From contig NZ_VXKE01000010.1 in the NCBI RefSeq assembly GCF_008693005.1, forward strand, positions 1 to 64,000: DNA of 64,000 nucleotides, written 5' to 3'. The DNA is from Helicobacter canis (GTDB lineage: Bacteria; Campylobacterota; Campylobacteria; Campylobacterales; Helicobacteraceae). A program made the position numbers and the translations under genes. The notes beneath the pieces were generated by a model that saw nothing but the letters and a program-made list of their open reading frames with translations, did no database searches and was not told where the DNA came from. Each line of letters opens with the position of its first letter. Positions within the stretch are counted from its first letter, which is position 1. Positions 25,776 to 33,764 of this stretch are shown piece after piece.

Positions 25776-26105
25776 CTAGAATCTAGGTTTGTAGATTCTA
25801 GCGCGGTTTGTTCTGTATGCTCTAGGATTCTAGGAGTTCTAAAGAAACTGCGGCTGCGCCTTGTTTTGTGGATTGCCACGCCACTGCTGGTGCAGTATCT
25901 CGCAATGACGGAATAAACGCTAATGCGCCAAAAGTGGATTCTAGCGATGAAGCTCAAAGTCTAAACAAGCCAGCACAAGGATTCTAGGATTTTGGAGCTA
26001 GAATCGGGGTTTTGCGAGCGCGTGCAAGGGCGCATACTTGGCGTATGTAACCGCAGCACGCGCGAAGCAATCCACGATTTATCGCGCAAAGCTGAATCCC
26101 CCAAG
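25776..26105. repeat. Intergenic repeat mosaic
   Basis: No gene is seen in these 330 bases. In order they hold GATTCTAG motifs, an AAAGAAACTGCGGCTGCGCC module (about 25840), a GATTGCCACG...CTCGCAATGACG palindrome (25870-25910), and a terminal module at about 25984-26100 with GGGCGCATAC and GTATGTAACCGC. A similar order of modules recurs at 41354-41849. Confidence 0.75.
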
Positions 26106-26987
26106 CTAATGCTTTTTGCCTAGGACATTGATGATATATATACTCCCCACCGCTAGCCCTCCCCCCACAATCGTATGCCACCTTGGCACTTCTCCTAGCA
26201 TTAAAAAGGCAAAGCCTAGCGCAAACACCGGTGCTAAAAGCGCGTAAATCCCGCCCTCTACCACCCCTAGCACAAACAGAGCTTTATAGAAGATCGTTGT
26301 AGCAAATACCGTGCAAAACACCGAAGCCACCCCAATAAGCAAGAAAAACTCCGCACCCTGCCCCCAAATGCTTGTGATAAACGCCGCGCTAGAATCCTTA
26401 GCGTCCAAAAAAAGTGCCGGAGCAAGCAGGGCAAAAGTCATCACACTTGTGTAGAAATTGAGTGCTATGGCATTGATCTTTTCTGTGGCAAGACGCGAGC
26501 TAATCATAAGAGCTGCCCAATCAAGCGAAGCTAGCACATAAATGACATAAAACGCGCTAAACATTGATCGCCAATTCCCAAACAAATCCACCAGAAATGC
26601 CCCTGCCAAAAGCCCTAGCATAAGCCCGATTTTGGCTGATTTAGCAAGTGATTCTCTTTTATACACACTCCACAAAAACGCCGCGATAATGGGGGAGAGC
26701 ACTTCAGTGATCACCCCTGCATTCCCAGAGTCCCCATAGGGCATACCCGCATACATTAGATAGGAGTAGAGCGCATTAAGCGCGCCTGTAAGCAGCGTGG
26801 GGACTAGCACGACTCTTGGAATCTTAAAGGAGATTTTCCATAGCCACATAAGCGGCACAAAGCATAAAAACACAAGCAAATAGCGCAAACTTGCAATCTG
26901 CGCAGGCGAGCCATACGCTAGGAGCATTTTTGATAGGGGCCACACAAGCCCCCAGCCCATCATCGCTAGCACAAGCAAAATGCGCAT
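26106..26987 (-). CDS. EamA/DMT-family transporter
   Basis: About 293 residues with ten predicted membrane helices in two EamA repeats (starting MRILLVLAMMGWGLVWPLSK and ALDWAAL-like mid region). The second repeat ends YALLAPVFALGFAFLMLGE. Substrates of this drug/metabolite transporter group are diverse and not predictable here. I choose ATG 26987 because GGAG lies upstream and it falls after the valS stop. A start at 27014 would overlap valS. It is the last gene of the mraY-murD-valS run. Confidence 0.85.
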   Translation of the reverse strand: MRILLVLAMMGWGLVWPLSKMLLAYGSPAQIASLRYLLVFLCFVPLMWLWKISFKIPRVVLVPTLLTGALNALYSYLMYAGMPYGDSGNAGVITEVLSPIIAAFLWSVYKRESLAKSAKIGLMLGLLAGAFLVDLFGNWRSMFSAFYVIYVLASLDWAALMISSRLATEKINAIALNFYTSVMTFALLAPALFLDAKDSSAAFITSIWGQGAEFFLLIGVASVFCTVFATTIFYKALFVLGVVEGGIYALLAPVFALGFAFLMLGEVPRWHTIVGGGLAVGSIYIINVLGKKH

Positions 26988-27000
26988 AGCCGCTTCTCCA

Positions 27001-30000
27001 TTACTTTTGCGCAAATATGGCTAATTGTGCTAGCACTTCTGCTTGCTTTGCCTTAGCTTCTGCAAGTGCGCTAGCGTTAGATTCTAGGATATCTTTTGGC
27101 GCGTTGGCTTTAAATTTCTCATTAGATTCTAGGGCTTGGAGCTTGGTGATTTCTTTTTCAAGTTTTAGATTCTGGTTGTTTAGGCGCGTGATAATGGGAG
27201 CTAGGTCAATGCCTTGCAATGGTAGATAGCTTTTGACTAGCGATCCAATATCTGCCACGCAGTCTTTATCGAGCCCATTTTGCGCCTTTGTATCCACGCA
27301 TTCAATCACGCCCACTTTAGCAAGCTTGCAAATAGCTTGTATCGCGCTAGCAGAGAGCCTAAAATCTGTGGCGATATAGGCAGAGTCAATAGGCTTGTTT
27401 GCTAGATCAATTAGTGCTTTCGCACGGCGCAAGGAGACAATGGCATCTTTAATATACTCAAACTCACGCTCCCTAGCACTATCTTGCTCTATCTCACTAG
27501 GGTAGCGTGTAATCATTATAGACTCGCTAGATTCTAGTGTGCTGCCGCGCAAGGTGTGGTAGAGTGATTCTGTGAGAAATGGCATATATGGGTGCAGTAG
27601 CTTCATCGCTTCTATCATCACGCTTCCAAGCTCGGCAATGGACTCCTTTTGCGCCTTTGCTAGCTCAATGCACCAATCACAAAACTCCCCCCACAAAAAG
27701 CGATACGCCACACTTGCGCCATCATTAAAGCGGTAGGATTCTAGCGCGGCTTTAAGATCTTTTGTCGCGCTATTTAGGCGCGATTTGGCATAGCGACCAA
27801 GCGGCGTGTGGTAGGCGTTTATAGACTCTAGCTCGCTAAATCCGCCAAAGCTAGGGTCTGCTTGCTTGGCATAGAGTAGGAGAAACTGCGCGGCGTTATA
27901 GAGTTTATTAGCAAAATTTTTGGCAAGCTCTAGCTGGGATTTAGCTAGGCGCACATCTCGCCCCTGTGCGCAGGAATATGCTAGGGCAAAGCGCAAAGAA
28001 TCCGCCCCAAACTCCTCTATCATCGCTAAAGGATCGATGACATTGCCCTTAGATTTACTCATCTTTTGCCCAAACTCATCACGCACAAGCGCGTGCAAAT
28101 ACACATCTCTAAAGGGCAGCTCCCCTAGCAGACTCTCCCCGCTAAAGAGCATTCTAGCCACCCAGAAAAAGAGAATATCAAAGCCTGTGATAAGCAAAGA
28201 GTTAGGATAAAAGCGCGCAAGATCAGTGGCATTATACTGCTCCTTACACGCGCTGCCATTCCCCCAGCCAAGCGTGCTAAACGCCCACAGCCCCGAGCTA
28301 AACCAAGTATCTAGCACATCAGGGTCTTGCAGCACGCTAGAGTGGCATTTGGGGCAGGTGGATTCACTCTCGTTTTTGCTAGCAAATATATGCCCACACG
28401 CGCTATTTTGGCAATACCACACCGGAATCCTATGCCCCCACCATAGCTGGCGTGAGATACACCACGGGCGGAGGTCGCGCATCCAAGCGTTGAAATTATT
28501 TAGCCACTGCGGCGGATGGAAACGCGCTTGAGCTTCTTTGGTGGATTCGGCTTGTAGCGATAAATCGGCGATTTCTGCGGACTCTCTGCGGTTACGCACG
28601 CCAAGTGCGCGCCCTTGAGAGTCCTTGAAAAGCCCCGATTTCTCATCTACAATCCTAGAATCCTTTGCTTGCTCGCTTAGAGTTGCGGCGGTGCTAGAAT
28701 CCGCCCTCGTGGATTTGTGGATCGCCACGCCGATTTCATCGGCTCGCGATGACGATTCCTGCGCGTTTTGCTTGTCTTCTTCAAGGATTCTAGGATTTGC
28801 GGTATTGCTAGTGGTGCTTTTTGTGGATTTTGGGGCAGAGCTAGACTGATGGTCTGCGGTTGCCCCAAAATCTACAAAATCACTGCTATGACTACCCAAA
28901 GCCGAATCCCTTTGAGCATTAACTTTTTCTATCGTGTTTGCGGCTATCCCCTCACCAATAAACCACTGCCTAGAAATGTATGGCTCTATCACACTCCCAC
29001 ACCGATAGCACACACCTACTTGATTGCTATAAGGCTCGATTTTCTCCACCGCGCCTGCCTCTTGCAATGTGCGCACAATATCTCCGCGCGCCTCTAAGCG
29101 ATCGCGCCCAGCAAAGCCCAATGTGTGGGAGTTTAGCACGCCTTTTTCATCAAAGATTACAATGGATTCTAGCGCGTGTGCCTTGCCTACTGCATAGTCG
29201 TTTTCATCGTGTGCTGGAGTAACTTTCACCACCCCTGTGCCAAACTCCATATCCACCGCACTATCGGCGATTATGGGGATTTCTGCGCCCACTAGAGGCA
29301 GCCGCACGCGCTTGCCAAGCAAATGTGTATAGCGAGAGTCGCTAGGGTGTATCATCACCGCGCTATCGCCGAAAAATGTCTCCGGGCGCGTGGTAGCCAC
29401 AATCAGCACTTCACTAGAATCCACCACAGGGTAGCGCAGGTGGTAGAGATGTGTCTCTTGCTCTTTATACTCCACTTCAATATCCGAGAGCGCGCCATCT
29501 TTGACACACCAATTCACCATATAATCCCCTTGGTAAATCAGCCCCCTTTCATACCACGCCACAAAGGCTTCTCTCACGGCATTTTGCAGCCCAGAGTCCA
29601 TCGTAAAGCGCAGGCGCGACCACGCTGGGCTAATGCCTAGGGCTTGCATTTGCTCAACTATCTTGCCCCCGGATTCTTCCTTCCACTGCCATACGCGCTT
29701 GATAAACTCATCGCGCCCAAGTGTCTCCTTGCTTAGTCCTTGTGCTAAAAGCTGCTTTTCTACGACATTTTGCGTGGCAATGCCGGCGTGATCGAGCCCG
29801 GGCTGATAGAGTGTGGCAAAGCCATCCATCCGTTTAAATCGCGTGATGATGTCTTGCAGCGTGAAAGTAAGCGCGTGCCCTATGTGTAGCACGCCTGTAA
29901 CATTAGGCGGGGGCATCATTAGGGCAAAAGTTTTATCGCTCTTAGCGATATTGGCGTTGCCCTCTATTTCAAAATACCCACGCTCTTTACAAATGCGATA

Positions 30001-30036
30001 AATGCGCTGCTCTATGGATTTGGGATCATAGCTCAT
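27001..30036 (-). CDS. valS: Valyl-tRNA synthetase carrying an in-frame repeat insertion
   Basis: The 1011-residue class I synthetase charges tRNA-Val. HIGH is at residues 51-54, KMSKSKGN near 660, and WCISRQLWWGHRIPVWYC near 520; a C-terminal coiled coil follows residue ~940. Residues ~376-503, between EKVNAQ and RFHPPQWLNN, are foreign. The stretch is hydrophilic and nearly the same text as the first MurD insertion. Without it the protein is close to the usual ~870-880 residues. The insertion lies after the editing domain, before the return to the catalytic core. AAAGGA precedes the ATG, 10 nt after murD. The gene is essential, so the insertion must be tolerated or removed. Confidence 0.95.
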   Translation of the reverse strand: MSYDPKSIEQRIYRICKERGYFEIEGNANIAKSDKTFALMMPPPNVTGVLHIGHALTFTLQDIITRFKRMDGFATLYQPGLDHAGIATQNVVEKQLLAQGLSKETLGRDEFIKRVWQWKEESGGKIVEQMQALGISPAWSRLRFTMDSGLQNAVREAFVAWYERGLIYQGDYMVNWCVKDGALSDIEVEYKEQETHLYHLRYPVVDSSEVLIVATTRPETFFGDSAVMIHPSDSRYTHLLGKRVRLPLVGAEIPIIADSAVDMEFGTGVVKVTPAHDENDYAVGKAHALESIVIFDEKGVLNSHTLGFAGRDRLEARGDIVRTLQEAGAVEKIEPYSNQVGVCYRCGSVIEPYISRQWFIGEGIAANTIEKVNAQRDSALGSHSSDFVDFGATADHQSSSAPKSTKSTTSNTANPRILEEDKQNAQESSSRADEIGVAIHKSTRADSSTAATLSEQAKDSRIVDEKSGLFKDSQGRALGVRNRRESAEIADLSLQAESTKEAQARFHPPQWLNNFNAWMRDLRPWCISRQLWWGHRIPVWYCQNSACGHIFASKNESESTCPKCHSSVLQDPDVLDTWFSSGLWAFSTLGWGNGSACKEQYNATDLARFYPNSLLITGFDILFFWVARMLFSGESLLGELPFRDVYLHALVRDEFGQKMSKSKGNVIDPLAMIEEFGADSLRFALAYSCAQGRDVRLAKSQLELAKNFANKLYNAAQFLLLYAKQADPSFGGFSELESINAYHTPLGRYAKSRLNSATKDLKAALESYRFNDGASVAYRFLWGEFCDWCIELAKAQKESIAELGSVMIEAMKLLHPYMPFLTESLYHTLRGSTLESSESIMITRYPSEIEQDSAREREFEYIKDAIVSLRRAKALIDLANKPIDSAYIATDFRLSASAIQAICKLAKVGVIECVDTKAQNGLDKDCVADIGSLVKSYLPLQGIDLAPIITRLNNQNLKLEKEITKLQALESNEKFKANAPKDILESNASALAEAKAKQAEVLAQLAIFAQK
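28527..28911 (-). repeat. In-frame composite repeat inside valS
   Basis: About 385 bases. The sense frame reads SSDFVDFGATADHQSSSAPK, then RADEIGVAIHKST, STAATLSEQAKDSR and GVRNRRESAEIADLS. It contains the stem module (28819-28879) and the GATCGCCACG...CGCGATGACG palindrome (28719-28753). It closely resembles murD 31687-32163. Confidence 0.88.
28819..28879. repeat. Stem module copy in valS
   Basis: TTTTGTGGATTTTGGGGCA (28819-28837) faces TGCCCCAAAATCTACAAAA (28861-28879). They pair over 18 of 19 positions, with one C-to-T change from the perfect murD copy. Confidence 0.85.
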
Positions 30037-30045
30037 TAGAATCCT

Positions 30046-32538
30046 TTATGATGTGGTGCTTGGGGCAAGGCTGCGTGCTAGGGACTTAAACCGCTCGCCG
30101 CGCTCCTTGTAGGAGGAGAATTGATCTAGGCTGGCGGCGGCAGGGGAGAGAAGGCAGACGAAATGGTTTTGCTTGGAGGATTGGGCTTTGCTTGGTTTGG
30201 GCGTTGGCTTTTGCGCGCTTTTGCGGGAGTCATCGCGCAAAGCTGCGGTTACATACGCCAAGTATGCGCCCTTGCTTTGCGCTCGACAACCCACAAAATC
30301 ATCGCAAAATCCTGCCGCCTGCGGCTCGCTTACATTTGGGGCTTTGTTGTCAAAAATCCTAGAATCCACTTGTGGCGATTCAGCTTTTGGGCTAGAATCG
30401 TGGATTTCATCGCCGCACTGCGTCGATAGACCCCAAGTCTTATCTTCCTTGCGCGGCTCGAAAAGCCCCGATTCTAGCTCCAAAATCTTAGAATCGCTTG
30501 GGTTTTTACTAGAATCTAGGTTTGCTCGTGCTTGCGGCGTGTTGAGAATTGGGGCGTTTTGAGAAAACACATTTGAGTCTTTGCTCTTTAAACTCCTAGA
30601 ATCCTGTGCGGAGTCGCTTAGAGTTGCAGCGGTGCTAGAATCCACTTTTTGACTTGTGGCGTGTTTTTCGTCATTGCGAGCAAGTGCGTTAGCGGTTGCG
30701 TGGCAAAGCGCAGCTTCTTTAGAAAACAAGGGATACCGCTCGGCGATAGCCGATGTTTCTTTAGAATCCATAAATCCTGCGATTATCGCCCAAATCTTTT
30801 CCATAGCGCAATCCAGCGTGCCGCATTTATGCGCTTTGACACTATGGCGTGCGGCGAGATCTAGGAGCTTTGGCTCATTGCTACCGATAGTGAAGATCTC
30901 TACGCGCTTAAGCCCTGCTAGCAGCGTGAAAATCTCACTGCAATCCGCCCCTTTATCATCACCCCCTAGGATCAAAAACAATGCGCGATCCTTATAGCGC
31001 GTAATCGCCTGTAAAGTCGCATCAGTATTTGTGCCTTTGGAGTCATCGACAAAGAGCCATTCCGCCCCAAACGCACGGACATAAAACTCCTCCATACGAT
31101 GTGCGCCGATTGTGAAGCTAGCAAGCGTGGGGAGAAAAGTAGCAGTAGTGATATGGGGACATTGGCGCGACAAAGCAAACGCACAGCAAAGCGCGATATA
31201 CGCATCTAGCAAAAATGGCTCAAAAAAGGGCAGAGAATCTAGAGCTTTTTCATCTCCTAGCCCATTATCAAGCAAATATGCGCGCAAATCGCTAGAATCC
31301 GCATAGTAAATCATCTCCCCTGCAAACTCCTTACACAAGCGATGATCTTTTAAGGCACTAGGCAAAATCGCCACGCTATGCGCTCCCATTCGCGCCAGCG
31401 GAGAGAGCTTATCGCATACATAGTTTTCAAAGCCATTGTGCCAGCTGATGTGATCAGGGCTTAGGGGCAAAAGCGCGTAGATACTAGGCGTGGCGGTCCT
31501 TGTGTAGTGCAGGGCAAAGGAGCTAGTCTCTAGAATCCACAAGGGCGCGTTTTGCTCATAGAGTGTGATAAGCGGTGTGCCGATGTTACCCCCAGCGCGT
31601 GCGCCAAAGGGGGAGAGGATGGATTCTAGCATTTGGGTGGTGGTGGTTTTGCCGTTAGTTCCGCTTACCCAAATTTGTGTGTGGGGCGATTCAGCTTCTT
31701 TGGTGGATTCGGCTTTGCGCGATAAATCGGCGATTTCTGCGGACTCTCTGCGGTTACGCACGCCAAGTGCGCGCCCTTGAGAGTCCTTGAAAAGCCCCGA
31801 TTTCTCATCGCAAATCCTAGAATCCTTTGCTTGCTCGTTTAGAGTTGCGGCGGTGCTAGAATCCACTTTTTGACTTGTGGCGGTTTTTTCGTCATTGCGA
31901 GCAAGCGCGTTAGCGGTTGCGTGGCAATCCATAGATTCTGTGATAGCGGAATGGTCTCCCCTAGAATCCACTTGCGTGGATTTATGGATCGCCACGCCGA
32001 TTTCATCGGCTCGCGATGACGATTGATTTTCTTCTTCTAGGATTCTAGGATTTGCGGTATTGCTAGTGGTGCTTTTTGTGGATTTTGGGGCAGAGCTAGA
32101 CTGATGGTCTGCGGTTGCCCCAAAATCCACAAAATCACTGCTATGATTACCCAAAGCCGAATTCTCTAGCCACCAGATGAAGTCATACTCACTAACTGCC
32201 CTCCTAGCCCCCCCAAAATACCTATGATCTGGCGGAATCCCCGGGCTTAGAATCTCTAGCGCGCTAGATTCTGCGCAAAACTCCCTAGAATCTAGCAAGA
32301 TATTTTCCACATCGCCCCCGCTGCTAGAATCCGCATTTTTCATCTCCACCCCTTTCCCCTCTGGCTTATCATCATAAATCGCGCAAGCCTTCCCCAATGC
32401 GTTCAAAAACGCCACAATCGGCTTGGTCGTAACGCCATAGCCCAAAATACTAATAGAAGGGCGGCTAGTGGGCGAGCTAGATTCTAGGGCATTAGCGATG
32501 GCAGCGGCTTGCAGCTCTTTAGGCAGTGGCTCTAGCAT
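30046..32538 (-). CDS. murD: UDP-N-acetylmuramoylalanine-D-glutamate ligase with two large repeat insertions
   Basis: An 830-residue MurD; Helicobacter MurD is normally near 420-450 residues. It adds D-Glu to UDP-MurNAc-L-Ala in peptidoglycan synthesis. The P-loop GTNGKTTTTQ (near 292), DDSKGTNTDATLQAI and the C-terminal LSPAAASLDQFSSYKERGERF are present. Two hydrophilic insertions interrupt it: residues ~126-284, just before the P-loop strand, and ~583-791 in the C-terminal domain before NHFVCLLSPA. Both consist of the dispersed repeat modules. The start is ATG 32538 with AGGAGCG just upstream; a longer frame to 32604 would overlap mraY. It follows mraY by 8 nt. An intact ligase core implies function despite near doubling. 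Confidence 0.93.
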   Translation of the reverse strand: MLEPLPKELQAAAIANALESSSPTSRPSISILGYGVTTKPIVAFLNALGKACAIYDDKPEGKGVEMKNADSSSGGDVENILLDSREFCAESSALEILSPGIPPDHRYFGGARRAVSEYDFIWWLENSALGNHSSDFVDFGATADHQSSSAPKSTKSTTSNTANPRILEEENQSSSRADEIGVAIHKSTQVDSRGDHSAITESMDCHATANALARNDEKTATSQKVDSSTAATLNEQAKDSRICDEKSGLFKDSQGRALGVRNRRESAEIADLSRKAESTKEAESPHTQIWVSGTNGKTTTTQMLESILSPFGARAGGNIGTPLITLYEQNAPLWILETSSFALHYTRTATPSIYALLPLSPDHISWHNGFENYVCDKLSPLARMGAHSVAILPSALKDHRLCKEFAGEMIYYADSSDLRAYLLDNGLGDEKALDSLPFFEPFLLDAYIALCCAFALSRQCPHITTATFLPTLASFTIGAHRMEEFYVRAFGAEWLFVDDSKGTNTDATLQAITRYKDRALFLILGGDDKGADCSEIFTLLAGLKRVEIFTIGSNEPKLLDLAARHSVKAHKCGTLDCAMEKIWAIIAGFMDSKETSAIAERYPLFSKEAALCHATANALARNDEKHATSQKVDSSTAATLSDSAQDSRSLKSKDSNVFSQNAPILNTPQARANLDSSKNPSDSKILELESGLFEPRKEDKTWGLSTQCGDEIHDSSPKAESPQVDSRIFDNKAPNVSEPQAAGFCDDFVGCRAQSKGAYLAYVTAALRDDSRKSAQKPTPKPSKAQSSKQNHFVCLLSPAAASLDQFSSYKERGERFKSLARSLAPSTTS
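30166..30790 (-). repeat. Second in-frame composite repeat in murD
   Basis: About 625 bases encoding some 208 residues. Included are a CGTCATTGCGAG...GTGGCAA module (30669-30706), TAGAATCCACTT (30636-30647), and a QAAGFCDDFVGC...AYLAYVTA...KPTPKPSKAQSS module (about 30180-30340) shared with intergenic DNA near 20800 and the PgpA N-terminus. Confidence 0.88.
31687..32163 (-). repeat. First in-frame composite repeat in murD
   Basis: About 477 bases, near-identical in order and text to the valS insertion. The difference is a 105-bp extra segment between TAGAATCCACTT copies at 31857-31868 and 31962-31973. That segment holds a CGTCATTGCGAG...GTGGCAATCC palindrome (31890-31930). Confidence 0.9.
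32074..32134. repeat. Perfect 19-bp stem module in murD
   Basis: TTTTGTGGATTTTGGGGCA (32074-32092) and its exact reverse complement (32116-32134) flank a 23-nt loop nearly the same as the loop at 7299-7322. Confidence 0.88.
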
Positions 32539-32546
32539 ACTCGCTC

Positions 32547-33617
32547 CTAGCGCACTTTCAGGCTTAGGAGCGCGATTAGGTTTGAGAGCAGCGCGATAAT
32601 CCAAAAGCGCACGATGATTTTGTTCTCCGCCCAGCCCTTTTGCTCGAAGTGGTGGTGGATAGGTGCCATAAGAAACACGCGTTTTTTGCGCATTTTGTAG
32701 CTGCCAATTTGCAGCATCACAGAGAGCGTCTCAATCACAAAGATTAGCCCAATGAGTAGCAGCAGCACTTCATTATTTGACACAATCGCCATATACGCCA
32801 TAAAGCCGCCAATGCTTAAGCTCCCACTATCGCCCATAAAGACTTGGGCGGGGTGGCAGTTATACCACAGGAAGCCTAGCAGCGCACCTATCATCGCCAC
32901 ACCCACGATCATAAGCTCCCCAGCATTCACCACGGGCAAGAAGAGATACCGCCCAAACTCCACATTCCCAGCAAGATACACAAACACGCATAGTGTGCCA
33001 ATGGCGAAAATAGAAGGCACGCACGCCAAGCCATCAAGCCCATCGGTGATATTGACTGCGTTTGTTGTCGCTAGAAAGACGAGAATCCAAAAGGCAATCA
33101 TAAGCGCAGGATACGCACTAAGGGAAAAAAGGGGCTTTTTCATAAAAGGGATATAAAAATCACCGCTTAAATGCGCCCCGTAATGCAGCCCAAGACTAAT
33201 CCCAAATGCTGCTAGCAGCAGTAGCAGCATTTTTGCCCTAGCACTCATACCGGCGTTGGATTTTCTAGCGATTTTCATATAGTCATCACGCGCACCAATA
33301 AGCCCAAAAACTACCATCGTTACCACGCCTAGCACGGCAAAGAGATTGCTAAGCTGGATACACAAAAGCGCGGCGATACACGCAGAGATGATAAACACGC
33401 TTCCGCCCATTGTGGGGGTGTTCGTTTTGCCTTGATGTGCTGGGACATAGCTGGAGATAGGCTGATTTGCCTTGCGTGCCTTAGCCCATAGGATAAAAAA
33501 TGGCATACACCACGCGCACAACACAAACGCGACAAAAAAGCTCACCCCTGCGCGGAAAGTAAGGTATTTGAAAATATTTATATCAAAATACGAGTAGAGA
33601 TAATACAGCACACACAC
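32547..33617 (-). CDS. mraY: Phospho-N-acetylmuramoyl-pentapeptide-transferase
   Basis: A 356-residue polytopic enzyme that makes lipid I from UDP-MurNAc-pentapeptide and undecaprenyl phosphate. Conserved blocks are [12 protein letters not shown] near residue 64, the catalytic Asp cluster [10 protein letters not shown] near 190, [19 protein letters not shown], and the MraY-specific [23 protein letters not shown]. Length is normal and no insertion is present, unlike the next gene murD. It is the promoter-proximal gene of mraY-murD-valS. Confidence 0.97.
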   Translation of the reverse strand: MCVLYYLYSYFDINIFKYLTFRAGVSFFVAFVLCAWCMPFFILWAKARKANQPISSYVPAHQGKTNTPTMGGSVFIISACIAALLCIQLSNLFAVLGVVTMVVFGLIGARDDYMKIARKSNAGMSARAKMLLLLLAAFGISLGLHYGAHLSGDFYIPFMKKPLFSLSAYPALMIAFWILVFLATTNAVNITDGLDGLACVPSIFAIGTLCVFVYLAGNVEFGRYLFLPVVNAGELMIVGVAMIGALLGFLWYNCHPAQVFMGDSGSLSIGGFMAYMAIVSNNEVLLLLIGLIFVIETLSVMLQIGSYKMRKKRVFLMAPIHHHFEQKGWAENKIIVRFWIIALLSNLIALLSLKVR

Positions 33618-33672
33618 TCCTTAACACAGCTGCCGCAAACCGCAGCACACACAAGCCTAAAATAAAGCGCAA

Positions 33673-33678
33673 ATTATA
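33673..33678 (-). promoter_or_regulatory. -10 of the mraY-murD-valS operon
   Basis: The minus strand reads TATAAT about 56 bases upstream of the mraY ATG, in the divergent gap with the O-antigen ligase gene. Confidence 0.6.
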
Positions 33679-33699
33679 GTAGTTTTACCTTAAAAAGTG

Positions 33700-33705
33700 T
33701 AGAAT
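33700..33705 (+). promoter_or_regulatory. -10 of the O-antigen ligase gene
   Basis: TGTAGAAT on the plus strand is an extended -10-like site about 60 bases before the start. It partly overlaps the common TAGAAT motif, so support is moderate. Confidence 0.4.
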
Positions 33706-33764
33706 GCGCGTTTTTAGCAGCTACCTAGAATCGCAAACTATACGCTATCAAACAAGGAGCATTT

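Noticed and set aside
28527..28911. Intein or group I/II intron in valS
   Set aside because: No intein splice-site residues or endonuclease motif, and the segment contains no reverse transcriptase or intron core; it matches the dispersed repeats.
31687..32163. CRISPR array
   Set aside because: Repeats are dispersed, of unequal spacing and composite; there are no unique spacers of even length and no cas genes.
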